Positions 53,601 to 63,487 are shown, numbered from the stretch's first letter. The stretch: 64,000 bases of DNA from Atriophallophorus winterbourni (GCA_013407085.1 JACCGJ010001771.1:1-64000); one strand, 5' to 3'. The notes: a model not told the origin generated them from the sequence alone. Made by a program: numbers and translations.

Positions 53601-56600
53601 CTTCTTTACTAGCCTGGACCAGTTTTGGCTGCAGCGATTGTAATTCCCGAGACATGACACTGATTTCTGCTGCGGCGCTACTTAGCTTCTCTAAACCAAC
53701 TTCATATCGACTTTTTTGTAGCAGAACCTCTCTGGTTGAAAAAAGGACATAAAAACCACCAATTATAATTCATGATGCTTGATAATAAAACAAAAAACTT
53801 TCTTAACTCGAATTAACTTTCATCCGGAGTGTAATTTTTGCCGATTAAAAATAACGAACTCGAGATATATTCCTAGAGTGTTTTACCGAAACAAAGATGG
53901 AAATTCGACGGGTTTGTTTCAATTTGACTTTCTACGGCTGAATTACTCTCTATGAAAATAGAAAATTGCATGGATTTTACCAAATATCAGCTATTGTCGA
54001 ACTTGTCTGAGAAGAGTGTCTGACGTCTAAAGGCTGAAATCGAAATACGTGTGTGTTGATTGTATCAATGAATTGATGGGCATGCCTGACACCAATTATG
54101 GAGGACATGAACCATTAGTAACGGAGACTCCCGCGGTTATCAGGAACCAGGCTGCCATAAATTACAGGTTCACAAATGTAGGGCTACTGTTTTGTCAAAT
54201 CGGGAAAAACCGTTTAGAAGTGCAATTGCGTACGCTGGGAGCAGCATGGGATAACTTTCCATTAGTGACAGAGCATACATCCCCAAGAATTAATAGTAAA
54301 TAGAGCAAGTTTAAACTCGACTCTTGATATGCGTTTTTTTAACCGGTAAGCACGAATCATTGAATATTTGTACCAAAGTTGTATGAAGCTCAATAAAATT
54401 TATGCTTAAGAATGCTACAAGGTAAGATCTCCATAACTAACCCTGTTAAGTCACAAGCTCACACAGTGAATCAATTGATGCCATTACACCCACAATCTAC
54501 ACCACTCGTCCATAGTTTATTCGCCTATTCTATTATTAATAATTCAATATTACAAAATTTTTAAAATTGTTATGCTTTTCGATCACTGTGAGATAAGAGT
54601 GCAACAGGAAATCCTGATCCTCATACACAACTTCACGTTTGTTTCCTAAATTTTGCTTCTAATTTACCAAAACATAGATTTATTGCCAACACTTCCCCAT
54701 CATATTTCCCCTTGGAATTATTTGTGATGTTGCTCCGAAACGCCGGAATCGAAATACGAGTTACTAGAATTTTATACCTGTATAAGTTGTGATTGAATGC
54801 CACTGATTGATAAGGTTGGTACAACCAACCGCATGCGGATCATAATCCTACTGTCCCTACCTGATGAGTGCAAACAGATCAAAACCGGTCGTCTGTTGTA
54901 TGATGCAAATGCATGCAAATGAGCATATTTGTTTAGACGTGTACATGATGGTGTTCTAAAGGTATTTGCTTTTTTGCCATAAATCTTGAATCTTAAACCG
55001 TCCGAGCTCATACTGTGTAATTGTCATCAATGTTGAAATGGAGCTCTTAAAATGGTTAGTTGAGAGACTATACTGTTTGAAGTAGTTTAGGTTCAAACTC
55101 ACGTTCGCTTCTTTTCCAACAACGTCATGAAGGTGGTTATCAATTCCAAATACGACGTCGGCGTCACATAGTTATGCCTTTCCAATTCTTGCAAGTAACG
55201 TTCCGATAGATCTCGTGTACTGGTGTGGAAGTATTTGCACAATTGAATACAGCCCTCGCGAACTTCTTTGGTCATTTCTACTTCACGCAATGAGCGAGTT
55301 GCCACAGCGGTTAAAGCGTCCTCCGGCCAGGCCTTTTGATAAACAAAGAAAATACAGATTTCAATCGCCACACTTTAACTATTTTGGATCAGGAATGGTG
55401 TTTACTACCAGATACTTGAATAGATTATAAAATCCGTAATGGAAGAAGCTAAGCTTCATCGGTGATTTTATATTGGTTTATAACTTGGTTTATAAATTGA
55501 TAGGGTTAGGGTTATTCACGTTAAATCGTTTTAAAACAGAGGCACATTCATCAGCTTGACTGCAATGCACGTCACTAGTTGTGATCTTGGGAAATATTTT
55601 GCTAGTGGATCTCGTAAATGGAGTAAGTCACGGATCTCGAATATTTTTTTATAATTAAGTACATTGCATGAACCACTAATCACGCTTTAATAAATGTGGC
55701 ATTCGTTGTGTAATTGGATATTGTATCTTGTAAATGAAACCATGTGGTATTAAAAAATTATTCGCTTCCATCTCCAATAAAAGTGTCATACCGTATGTAT
55801 TGCAAAGGCAGAACATCTACGGGAATAGGTAGCCAAGTGATTCACCAGCATCTTTAGTCGTTTGTGTCATATTATAACTAAACGTTAGGATAAAAGTTAG
55901 AGTGTGACCTCCAGCCAAGGAATTAAATTATCATTATCAACAGAATTTTTCATGTAATCTTTTCAGGAGCTATCTATAGAGAAGTAGGAGTGGAAATAGT
56001 GTGACGAGTAACCCATAACCTACGAAAAACGAGTAAGTGTTACTCGATTCCCGAGCTAACATTATGCGTTTTAGATGGAAAATGTTCATGCAACATTGTA
56101 ATGATTGTTGTGTACTCACGGGTACATTACATATGGTTAACTCAATTTGGACATAAAACCATGGTGCCCGTCGAAAGTGAGATGTAATCATGTGCTATAC
56201 CAAACCGAATAGTGTAACAGCCAATCAAAGCCTAAATGGGACAGGCATTTACGCGAGAAGTATTCTAAATAATGTTGGGAGACGGTTTCCGAAATTAGCT
56301 AATGGCAGAATATAGATGTAGCGCACATTACAAGAAAAATCATTCGACCATAGCGACTGCTGTTTGAATAACAACGATTAGTGTGTACAATTATCGATCT
56401 AATTAAACCGTCGTTTCTAGCCTATTTAGAGTCATCCTAAAAATAACACACACTTAGCCGCCCAAACGGAAGAGATGAAAAAGTAAGAGAGCCGCAAAGA
56501 CACAATGGAAAAGTCTATCAAATTTCACACCAACCTGCGACTCACCTGGAACCAATCGATTGTACAGCAGTTTACCAAGGAAGGGAATTTCCTCAAACGA

Positions 56601-59600
56601 TTTCTGAACGCGTCTCCTATAGGACTCATTGCCAGCACAATGTGCAGTTGATCTCGGACGCGCTGGATGAAATAATTGAACAAAGCCACGGGAGAACCAT
56701 CCGTTTGTTTGCTTCGCTCTCGACCTCGGTCTAACTGCCGCATCTTCTCGCATACCTCCATTTTCTCATCCATTGGAAACAAGTTGGGCACTTCACCTGC
56801 ATTCAGGAGGTTGTTCACATCCTCGAGAAATATTTCATTCTTGATTTGTGTGTCGGTGAAAAGGAACACTGCGTGGTTATCCGTTTCGCTAGCCTTGCGC
56901 AGTATGCGCTTTAGATCTTCGTGCCATTCGTTCAACCCGTAACTCTTGGTGATTTCAACCTGGGGAAGCAAACCTTCAAGTTTAGGTACCTGGCGGCGAT
57001 TAGCTGATTTTCAAATAACAAAATGTAAATGTGGTATTTATGTTATCGAGCTGGTTCTTAGCATCGGTTTCACTAACACAAAGCAGTAGAGATTACTTGA
57101 CTTCACCCAGCGGGTAGGGTTCTAAGCGAGTATTCTGTATCGTGGTGTTTTTGCGAGTTCAGGTTCTATGTGTGTGACTACTCATCAGTAGCAAGTACTT
57201 TGAAATATTCACAAAGTTGATCGTAACGGCAATATATGTGTTCTTCAATCTTGAAGCTGGGTGACGGTCCGTTTACTGAGAGAAACTATCGTTGGTAGAT
57301 AATAAAACCAAGTGCATGGGCTTATGAAGAAAATGTACAACATGTGGTGGTTGAGATAAATAATACAAAATTATAGCCTGATTGTTTACCTGGAACAGGT
57401 CAAAGTCACTCATATGTGCGGCCAAACGAGTCAATGATTGTCGACCCGATCCGCCGATGCCGACGAGCAAGGCATGCGAGCGTGGTTGTTTGAGTATGCG
57501 CGAGATCCGGCATACGTGTTCAATCGCGAAACGGAACAGAACCAAGTTCATGGGTTTCTTGCTTAGCTGATTGTATTCTTCCAGATAACTCTCGGCTACC
57601 TTACGCAGCCGTTCAACATCATGAACCTCCACATAGTTACGTTTTCCTTTTGGATCGGAAAAGTCGCAGAACATTAAAGATCGAAGATGATCTTCCGTTA
57701 TCTGGAGACAATAACGAAACATACGTGGGCACAATTAAGAGACATTCGGGAAGTTTGAATAACAAAATTATTCGGGTAGAGTACAAATATAAGGGACCAA
57801 AGAAACCAATTAAGCTAACAACGTTGTAGATGAGCTACAGAATATAAACTCTGTCGAGGATGTTAATCAATGTTCCAACTAACAACAATGTTTCATGATT
57901 GACGCTCACATTTGTTTCATGTAAAATTATATAATAATCAGTTGGTGTATGTTGTGTTAAGGCCTTCTGATTTGCTCACAAATGAAAATAACGGAACTCA
58001 ACATAGAAAGGAAATCTTTATGTATAAGAAAAGTTTATAGCATGCAAGCTGGTTGCAATTGGCCTTCTCAGATATAGCAGTTTTCTCTTGCTTCAAGAAA
58101 TATGCCATAGTACGCTGTTCAGTGGCGGTTATGTTGTAAATATATAATATGTGTTTTTCCAGAGCCTTGCGTCTGATACATGAATTATAGTTGACACCTT
58201 TTTACGGTACTGGGAAGCGGCCGTGATAGTATCTCTCAATTTCTCGACATGATCACGAAACTTGGATAAATACAATATTCGGGCACCTCAAACCAGTGAC
58301 TGTGCACTCCGATTCTCACTTCCCATTTTGGGATAATGGCGTGACAACAAAGCATCACTGTTTATGGTCGATGCATGATTAACACAGATAGCAACGGTGA
58401 AACAGTTACCTCAGGATCTCCACCTGAAAGGTGTCCGAATAGAGCTTCGAAACTGGACTCCAAATGGTCTTTCACACATTGTTTGATAAAATTGAACAGC
58501 CATTTTCGATCAGCATCATCCACCAAACGATCGTAGTAAACGCGAAACACTTCATGAACCCACAGCCGTCGGATAGAATAAAGATCCACCGTTTCCGGTA
58601 GAGAAAGCAGCACGCCTTGTATCACGCGACTAAAGTCACGCAAGTTGAACAAATAATGCGATTTGGCTGGGGTCGGGAGAAGGTTCTGCATGGCACCCTT
58701 GTAAACTTCAAGTGTTGCATTGACAAACATGTTCGGTATTTTCTTGTAATCCGAAGGAAACACTCTGGCAAAAAACGGGAATTGAGCTGAATTACATTGA
58801 ATAAAGTTTACAAGATGGTTTGGGTTTTCATTCGAAAGTAATTGTCTACCGCCCGACAAACCTATTTTACCGTAGACATTTTAAGTAACACCACACCGAC
58901 TACGCATTAAACTTATTTAGAGCGAACTCTCCTTTTGGGTAGTTTACAGTTCAAAAGAAAAAAGAGATCTGAGGCATAAGCTATTCACACCAGCAACTGG
59001 AAATTGCTCTGAAGAGAATTTGACTGAAGAACTTGCGTTGATACGCAGTTTTCTAAACAGAAGTGGCTATTCATCATGCTTCTTTGAATGACACAGACGT
59101 TTAATTCCAAAAAGAATACGTGTACCAACAATACCATTGCAGAGTTTAGAAGCTGGCATCAATTTAAGGAAAACGCCTCTAGCGATTCAATAAATCACAA
59201 GCTGAACAAATAGTTTTGTAAAAGTGAGAATAACTTTCACCAACAAACCAGCAATCAGACAGCAGCTTAAAGAATAGCTATTTTGTCAGACAAATTCAAT
59301 GTGCATTTACCAATACATCTGCTCTTGTAGAGCGAGATAAGTTGCTTGTACGACGCGGAAACGAGGACAGCGAATGTTTGAACACCACTCAACTCAGCTG
59401 AGTAAAAGTTATTGTAAGAATGTCCACAGTTCGGTTTTAGCATATTTGGCAGGAACAGCTTGAAGATAGCTGAGGCTATAGACACCAAAATCTTTAGACT
59501 AAAACGATTACTACCTGACCAACCTAAACACCTACATATTTCCTTGCTTGTTTGATATTAATCAAATCCATTTTTTATATTTGTAATGAATATGTTGTAG

Positions 59601-62600
59601 ATCTTGGCTGTGAAATACCGACAAGAATATCATTCGCTCTTACCGGGTTTATTCTCGAAAGTGAGAATTTTTTAATCCAATTTATAGGCGAATTTCAGAC
59701 CATGGATCAGTTTAGACTCTTGCCACTGCTCAAAATAGGAACGCTCTGCCTATGGATACTTCGCATGGAGATAAACCTGTATAATTCTGAATTTCAGATC
59801 CAGTTATTCGCTTTTTTGTGGTGGCCTGGAACTCGGCTTAACGCTTATCACACACTGTATGTGCTTGGCCAAATAAAGTTTCATGATACCACACATTGAA
59901 TTTTATAGTGTTGAATTCGCACTATGGATTATGGCCTAAAAGATTACGTATAGCATTGAGTGATTGTCCATATACCCATGATGTGTGATCGCTAGTGAAA
60001 TCATGCCCCTTGTTAAGCTCAAGAAAATTAACGAAATATATGCCCAGAGTTGGTTGCCGAACTTATTTCGATGGTAGTATGCAAACTCGAAATAAAAGTT
60101 GAATACGACTATAGATTTCTGAGGTAATTCAAACGGGAATGTTGCACTATCGACACATATGAGACTCCGAAAATGATTGTTAGTGTGGCCCTTGAGTTGG
60201 CTACATTCAATATAAAGTTGAAGAGATTTATTTAAGATTTCATTTGCTGGGACGTAATATTAAGGTAAATAATATGAATATTGGGCTCATTGGTAAACAC
60301 GTGACATGTAATTTTACAAGCATTTTAGTATCTCTAAGACAGTGTTTCTTTGACGTATCCGTGTTGTATAAACAAACATTAGGCGAATGCTTTTCTGTCA
60401 CCAATAACATGCTGCATTCTGTAAGCTTCGAAGTGTACGGAGGGGCAACCATTACTTAATTTACTAGACACTAACTCCTGATTGGGAAGAAACCCACAGT
60501 TTCAATCAAACCTCACGGATGTTTCGGGTGCGTTATTGTCGGGCGCGGTGTCAACAGCGTGTTTCCACATTATTAAGACCAAGTTGAAGATAGATGTCAG
60601 CTGCCCTAATCATACCATTGAGAAGAAAACAATTTCAATGTATGAATGTTGATAATGATTAAGCTCAATCTACTCTAGAAGAAAAGAAAAGTCATTCAGC
60701 ACACAGGTGACCCGTTTGAAGGACGAGCTGGTGACTGATGGCAGAAATTCGAGACAACTTTCAATAATCACGTGAGTTCGATCAAGACCGTGACGAAAAA
60801 CAAAAATTCGATCAAACGTTGGCACTACCTTCATTTAACGAGCTTTAAATCCGACGGAAATGCTGTGAAATTGTTTAGTATTATCATTTGAATAGGCTCT
60901 AAGAGCGTTCTGTCATGTCACAAAACAAAGATGTGCCTAAGCTAATTTTAATTTGTTAAGCTGTTAGTCTGGAAAAATTGTGCACTGCTTTCAATTGTGA
61001 AACTCACTTCACTTGCATATGCCAGTCCATGATTTTAGTGAATATTGTTCGCATTACTTCATCTTCAAAGTCATTCACAGACACCGTGTTCAAGTGACGC
61101 AGAAAGCGAGGGGTGATGGGGTTTCGCCCACCACCTGGAGGACCCATAGCGCCGATAAAAAGTAAATCCACCAATTTGATAGGATCGTTTGTTTTCAGGT
61201 CATACCTAGGGAACGCGGGTGAAATGTGACCCGTTTTAATACGTAAGAAAAATTGGATGGAATGGAAAATGTTTAGAATGCTTTCAGACAAAATAAGGGT
61301 AGGCTTGAACTGTGTTAAAAGCTATAACTCCATTGGAAAGTGTTTAAGGAAGGAGTGAGAACCATGAAGCATACACTCATAGCGGTCAATGTCATAACCT
61401 ATCGAATTCGAATGACAGCTTACCAATTCCAATGGTCCAGCCACTGACGCAGCAACTCAATCGGAGGTTGCGCGCCATACACTTCTCTTACCGGCATGTT
61501 GAGATCATCCACGAAGAAAATAATCTTCTTGCCCATTGGCGGTCCGTAGACACCTTTACGCCGGCGATCCAGTTTGGACATGATGATATTCTGAGTTTGG
61601 TTTGCGCTGGTCTGTGCCGAGAAGTTCAAGTTGTTTGGCTTGTATGTCTCTTTCGAGAGTTTGTTCATTACATAATCCTGCAATTAAAAACATAGAGTAT
61701 ACGTCAACGTTGACTCTAAAACCAGCACTGGTATACAGAGCTTAACAAATGACCCACTGTATTTAGAAACAGAACCACAGAGCGATATTAGGTAAACAGG
61801 TGAAACGTGTATACACGATCCTAATGTTCACACTTCATGGATTATAAAAATGCATCTACATCAAATAATGTGTAAATTTGGAGAACATGAGCAACACGAA
61901 ACATCAAACAAAATACTTATTTCCAATCAATCTGAGTGCAGGTTGCTAGTTAGATCACAGTAAAGGGTAACGCGTGTACGAGTAAAGAAAGACGCTAAAA
62001 TGGAACGCTAGGTTGTGTCGGTTAGGCGGGAAAAAGTTGGCGAGTGTTTGCTGCGAAACGATTGGTTGTTACATATGTAATGGTATGCACACCCACCGGT
62101 GTTATCCTTAATACGGTTTTTGGTAATAATATCGATGAGCAAAGCTGATCAAAATGCTTAAACGACATTGGCGGGGTCACGTTATGCGGAATTTGGACTA
62201 CCGACTTTCTAATTCGATTACTTTTGAGACACTGCATCCCTGCAGAACTTGGGGTGCCTAAACTGCCACGCGTCATAGACAGCTAATGACCGTTACTGGT
62301 AACCTTTCCAAAACCGACGAGGTTTATCTCTCTGGTTTAGGTCCTGAAGATCCGATATTGTGGTGGCTAGCTACACTGAAGGTCTTGTTATAAACATCTA
62401 ATTAGGTGTAGCTGGTTTCACCTCTTGGTTTTTCAATTGGAGTGGCGAAGAAAGCTTTGTAAGGCGCATGGAAGTGAAAGCCACAATAAAGCTGTTTTGC
62501 TGATAATACTTTGCTCATTTACACTCACTGGTTTCTGCTTGCATAAATCACGCAAGCAGTTTGCAGACAATTTATTCTTAAAAAAAGTTCAAGCTTAATA

Positions 62601-62921
62601 AGTCCCCTAGCTTTGTAATCATGATTCCAACGAGATCGTATACGAGTAAAACATCGAAACCTTTTTATTTATGTAATGTCCCCTTTGCTACGGTTATATA
62701 GAATATGTTTATTTAACACTCACCATAATGTAACACGATTTTCCCGTCCCGGTTGGGCCAACAAACAGAGCTGGTTTTCCATGTGAGATGAAGAGCTCTA
62801 ACAGCCGATAGCAACGCACCGTTTCAACTGTGGGGACAATGATTTCGTTGAAAGTGACATCTTTGGGAATAGGAGGAGCAGTTTTGATTGTTTCACTCCA
62901 TAATTCCCATCTCACTGGTCC
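38443..62921 (-). CDS. DNAH7: Axonemal inner-arm dynein heavy chain, DNAH7-like, 3' half (17 exons)
   Basis: Seventeen exons join in frame to 6300 nt, the last 2099 residues of a dynein heavy chain; the family is ~4000 residues, so the 5' half lies right of the window. Order: AAA3 with P-loop GPTGTGKS (residues 55-62 here) and Walker [13 protein letters not shown]4 with P-loop GIGGSGRQS; stalk coiled coil and microtubule-binding domain (764-900); AAA5 (RWPLMIDP); AAA6; and the C-terminal domain ending [10 protein letters not shown]. It is a microtubule motor of the inner dynein arm in cilia and flagella. Sequence style ([32 protein letters not shown]) fits DNAH7 best within the DNAH3/7/12 group. 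Introns hold hammerhead, Penelope and RTE repeats. Confidence 0.92.
38818..38905 (+). mobile_element. Foldback-family arm, truncated
   Basis: TATGAAAGCACAAACCTGAT, AAGTGCCGCACAGTCAGAG and CACGTGGGCTAAGATACTGT match the outer ~85 bp of the 14668 arm at about 90% by eye. The similarity stops abruptly at 38905. It lies in the last dynein intron. Confidence 0.75.
38906..39624 (-). other. Last dynein intron, remaining part
   Basis: No recognised feature. The minus-strand frame has scattered open text but no motif. Confidence 0.45.
39625..39728 (-). CDS. DNAH7: Dynein exon 16 in window
   Basis: 104 nt between acceptor TAACAG and donor GTACGT. It encodes (G)[18 protein letters not shown] through DPIPP. 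It is short, and was found by the required continuity between the flanking exons. Confidence 0.9.
40390..41025 (+). mobile_element. Penelope-like element fragment (GIY-YIG end plus 3' region)
   Basis: 40440-40655 encodes FVIPP-like text then [20 protein letters not shown] and NKVDGSEIS, the C-terminal part of the GIY-YIG endonuclease found in Penelope-like retroelements. A ~40-bp sequence (GCAAAGAAATTTGAGTGCAC at 40403) recurs inverted at 40982-41020, reminiscent of the variously oriented terminal repeats of this class. The RT is absent. A hammerhead-like motif lies in the 3' part. Confidence 0.65.
40915..40975 (+). ncRNA. Hammerhead-like motif in the Penelope fragment (degenerate)
   Basis: CTGACGA (40926-40932; position 7 of this core box is variable in hammerheads), a stem of GCTTCTG with CAGAAGT around a TGT loop, then GAAAC at 40951. 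This matches the hammerhead core order. The expected UH cleavage base is GCC rather than GUC, and helix I is weak, so this copy is probably inactive. Penelope-like elements are known to carry hammerheads. Confidence 0.5.
41215..41392 (-). CDS. DNAH7: Dynein exon 15 in window
   Basis: 178 nt, acceptor AATTGCAG, donor GTAAGC, phase 1 out. It encodes [20 protein letters not shown] and the C-terminal domain strand [20 protein letters not shown]. Confidence 0.93.
41393..41933 (-). other. Dynein intron, no feature
   Basis: Unique AT-rich intron sequence. Nothing recognised. Confidence 0.5.
41934..42317 (-). CDS. DNAH7: Dynein exon 14 in window
   Basis: 384 nt, acceptor TCTACCAG, donor GTAAGT, phase 0. 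It encodes [33 protein letters not shown] and [20 protein letters not shown]. Confidence 0.93.
42318..43360 (-). other. Dynein intron, no feature
   Basis: About 1 kb with no recognised gene or repeat. Confidence 0.5.
43361..43498 (-). CDS. DNAH7: Dynein exon 13 in window
   Basis: 138 nt, acceptor ATTTCAG, donor GTCAGT. It encodes [20 protein letters not shown] and [19 protein letters not shown], with the family HENADITKD block. Confidence 0.93.
43585..43770 (-). CDS. DNAH7: Dynein exon 12 in window
   Basis: 186 nt, acceptor GTTCCAG, donor GTAAGT. It encodes [20 protein letters not shown] and [13 protein letters not shown], with the invariant [13 protein letters not shown] motif. Confidence 0.94.
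43771..45807 (-). other. Dynein intron, 2.0 kb
   Basis: No gene recognised. Plus-strand open stretches (44028-44375) and minus-strand ones (43860-44201) overlap each other and show no family motif. Confidence 0.45.
45808..47433 (-). CDS. DNAH7: Dynein exon 11 in window (AAA5-AAA6 and C-terminal domain)
   Basis: 1626 nt, the largest exon. Acceptor GTCTACAG, donor GTGAGT, phase 0. It starts [20 protein letters not shown] and covers the second stalk-proximal linker ([20 protein letters not shown]), AAA6 ([54 protein letters not shown]) and on to [20 protein letters not shown]. Confidence 0.95.
47434..48726 (-). other. Dynein intron, 1.3 kb
   Basis: No recognised feature on either strand. Confidence 0.5.
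48727..49033 (-). CDS. DNAH7: Dynein exon 10 in window (AAA5)
   Basis: 307 nt. Acceptor GATTCAAAG is chosen because it restores the conserved [11 protein letters not shown] block; a nearer CCAG at 49025 would delete three residues. It encodes [20 protein letters not shown] and [13 protein letters not shown]. The donor is GTAACT. Confidence 0.92.
49034..51892 (-). other. Dynein intron (3.4 kb), 3' part relative to transcription
   Basis: No gene. GGGATG...GCACCAC.ATATATT occurs at about 50935 and 51173, hinting at a minor repeat. A small plus-strand frame (49497-49820) is not recognised. Confidence 0.4.
51882..51892 (+). repeat. Left target-site duplication of the hammerhead element
   Basis: GTAATGATTGA, identical to 52304-52314. 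It directly flanks the 411-bp insertion. Confidence 0.85.
51931..51972 (-). ncRNA. Hammerhead ribozyme, copy 1 (complete core)
   Basis: On the minus strand: helix I CCCTAC pairs with GTGGGG; core CTGATGA at 51966-51960; helix II GTGC/GCAC with loop AAACA; GAAA; helix III ACCGGT; cleavage base C in GGTC, predicted cut between 51937 and 51936. All invariant hammerhead core bases are present. Helix III is a self-complementary hexamer with no loop, which favours a double-hammerhead formed by two copies. Schistosome SINE-like repeats carry hammerheads of the same plan. Confidence 0.88.
52163..52204 (-). ncRNA. Hammerhead ribozyme, copy 2 (one core change)
   Basis: Same helices as copy 1 (CCCTAC/GTGGGG; GTGC/GCAC; CCGG; GTC cleavage site between 52169 and 52168), but the core GAAA reads GATA, changing one invariant adenine. 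The activity of this copy is doubtful. Confidence 0.85.
52304..52314 (+). repeat. Right target-site duplication of the hammerhead element
   Basis: GTAATGATTGA, perfect match to 51882-51892. Confidence 0.85.
52444..53321 (-). CDS. DNAH7: Dynein exon 9 in window (microtubule-binding domain, stalk CC2)
   Basis: 878 nt, acceptor ATTTTAG, donor GTAAGT, phase 2 out. It opens [20 protein letters not shown], the start of the microtubule-binding tip, and includes the conserved GPSKRLLGD and the coiled-coil return helix ([20 protein letters not shown]). It then enters AAA5 at [16 protein letters not shown] and [18 protein letters not shown]. The exon begins within a few residues of the stalk tip. Confidence 0.94.
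53401..53731 (-). CDS. DNAH7: Dynein exon 8 in window (stalk CC1)
   Basis: 331 nt, acceptor CAACCAG, donor GTGAGT. It is one long heptad-rich helix: [20 protein letters not shown], then [20 protein letters not shown], ending [13 protein letters not shown]. This is the outgoing stalk coiled coil. Confidence 0.93.
53732..54785 (-). other. Dynein intron, no gene
   Basis: No recognised gene. A plus-strand frame at 54049-54303 is open but carries no known motif. Confidence 0.45.
54786..54940 (+). mobile_element. Rearranged, decayed hammerhead element (copy 3)
   Basis: 54855-54896 reads CCCTAC, CTGATGA, GTGC AAACA GATC, AAAA, CCGGTC. It is the hammerhead on the plus strand with damaged helix II, GAAA changed to AAAA and helix I mismatched. 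The following ATGCATGCAAATGA also matches the unit. 54790-54829 (ATGCCACTGATTGATAAGG, GGTACAACCAAC) is the other end of the unit in inverted orientation. Antisense to dynein and almost certainly inactive. Confidence 0.75.
55103..55332 (-). CDS. DNAH7: Dynein exon 7 in window (AAA4 end, stalk base)
   Basis: 230 nt, acceptor TCAAAAG, donor GTGAGT, phase 2 out. It encodes [20 protein letters not shown] and [17 protein letters not shown], the conserved entry to the stalk. Confidence 0.93.
55333..56545 (-). other. Dynein intron, 1.2 kb
   Basis: No recognised feature. Confidence 0.5.
56546..56959 (-). CDS. DNAH7: Dynein exon 6 in window (AAA4)
   Basis: 414 nt, acceptor TTCCCCAG, donor GTGAGT, phase 0. 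It encodes [60 protein letters not shown] and [10 protein letters not shown]. Confidence 0.94.
57390..57701 (-). CDS. DNAH7: Dynein exon 5 in window (AAA4 P-loop)
   Basis: 312 nt, acceptor TGTCTCCAG, donor GTAAAC. It encodes [20 protein letters not shown] and the AAA4 nucleotide-binding loop in [20 protein letters not shown]. Confidence 0.94.
57702..58409 (-). other. Dynein intron, no feature
   Basis: 0.7 kb with no recognised gene or repeat. Confidence 0.5.
58410..58764 (-). CDS. DNAH7: Dynein exon 4 in window (AAA3 C-terminal lid)
   Basis: 355 nt, acceptor TTTTGCCAG, donor GTAACT. It encodes [40 protein letters not shown] and SRVIQGVLL, then [20 protein letters not shown]. Confidence 0.93.
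58765..61007 (-). other. Dynein intron, 2.2 kb
   Basis: No gene recognised. The 115-codon plus-strand frame at 59552-59899 has no family features. Confidence 0.45.
61008..61205 (-). CDS. DNAH7: Dynein exon 3 in window (AAA3 sensor region)
   Basis: 198 nt, acceptor TTCCCTAG, donor GTGAGT. It encodes [20 protein letters not shown] and [20 protein letters not shown], the conserved GPPGGGRN sensor segment. Confidence 0.93.
61424..61677 (-). CDS. DNAH7: Dynein exon 2 in window (AAA3 Walker B)
   Basis: 254 nt, acceptor AATTGCAG, donor GTAAGC, phase 2 out. It encodes [33 protein letters not shown] (Walker B) and [16 protein letters not shown]. Confidence 0.94.
61678..62723 (-). other. Dynein intron carrying an RTE-2 fragment
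   Basis: The right half of this intron holds the plus-strand RTE-2 remnant listed separately. The left part has no recognised feature. Confidence 0.6.
62130..62525 (+). pseudogene. RTE-2 C-terminal RT fragment, plus strand
   Basis: Plus-strand translation gives [31 protein letters not shown] and WLATL in order, the same order as [26 protein letters not shown] and WLVTLQ at the end of the RT at 32477-34576. The following GGAGTGGCGAAGAAAGCTTT matches the RTE-2 3' UTR. It is diverged, stopped and antisense to dynein. Confidence 0.7.
62724..62921 (-). CDS. DNAH7: Dynein exon 1 in window (AAA3 P-loop)
   Basis: 198 nt, acceptor TATCTCTCAG, donor GTGAGT, phase 0. It encodes [20 protein letters not shown] and [18 protein letters not shown], ending [14 protein letters not shown] (plus-strand 62759-62736 for the loop). 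Upstream exons are beyond the window. Confidence 0.94.
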
Positions 62922-63440
62922 CTGAGAGATAGAAATAAGAGAGTTTAAACGGCGGTGTATCGCAACAATTAAATGCTGGCGATCATGGACCATGGTCACC
63001 TTAGCCACCAAAAACTTGAAGTAATTGAGAAGGAAGAGAGCGAATGAAAAGTTGGTTACTTGAAAAACGTTTACGAACTACGTCAATGAGTTCATTAATT
63101 CTTATTTTCATCCGTGGTATTGAGGTTCACCAAAAATCTGATTACTTTCTTCGGGGGAAGATCATACTGTGAGAATAACACGCCAACGAGCCAGCTGACG
63201 TTGAAATTTCTAGTGGCTTGCAAAGGCTAAAGTGATTATAAACAAACTCCAAACCACAAAATTTCACTTCCCCTTGCTGGATCTGTGTATGTTGAAGGAA
63301 TACATATTCTCCGAACTCCGAAATCCGAGTTCGGCCCCTTAAAGGCGTACGTTTTACCGTTGCGCTACCGCAACCATCTGACTTAACTATACGGGCTACG
63401 GTACAAATTTGCACTCACATAATATTGTACTTTATTTACC
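62922..63440 (-). other. Dynein intron, left part
   Basis: Non-coding. A perfect 8-bp hairpin (CCGAACTC..GAGTTCGG) lies at 63311-63334, next to a box-A-like sequence on the minus strand. No tRNA fold could be drawn. Confidence 0.4.
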
Positions 63441-63460
63441 GCTATCTTGTCGGGTCTAGA

Positions 63461-63487
63461 CTCAAGGATTCAAGGATTCAAGGATTT
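63461..63487 (-). repeat. 8-bp tandem tail of a CR1-like LINE
   Basis: TCAAGGAT is repeated three times, the 3' end of the LINE fragment to its right. Octamer tails are characteristic of the CR1 clade. Confidence 0.75.

Noticed and set aside
53354..53752. 132-codon plus-strand frame
   Set aside because: It is antisense to the dynein stalk exon; the Ser/Thr/Ala-rich composition is a mirror of coiled-coil codons.
57150..57200. Another CTGATGAG on the minus strand near 57185
   Set aside because: No GAAA box and no pairing helix II follow at the right distance, so it is not a hammerhead.
59552..59899. 115-codon plus-strand frame
   Set aside because: It lies inside a dynein intron, has a biased hydrophobic composition and matches no family I recognise.
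63330..63400. tRNA- or SINE-like sequence on the minus strand (TAGCGCAACGG box A-like, nearby hairpin)
   Set aside because: No acceptor stem or anticodon arm could be drawn, and the B box is poor. A tRNAscan-type run could reopen it.
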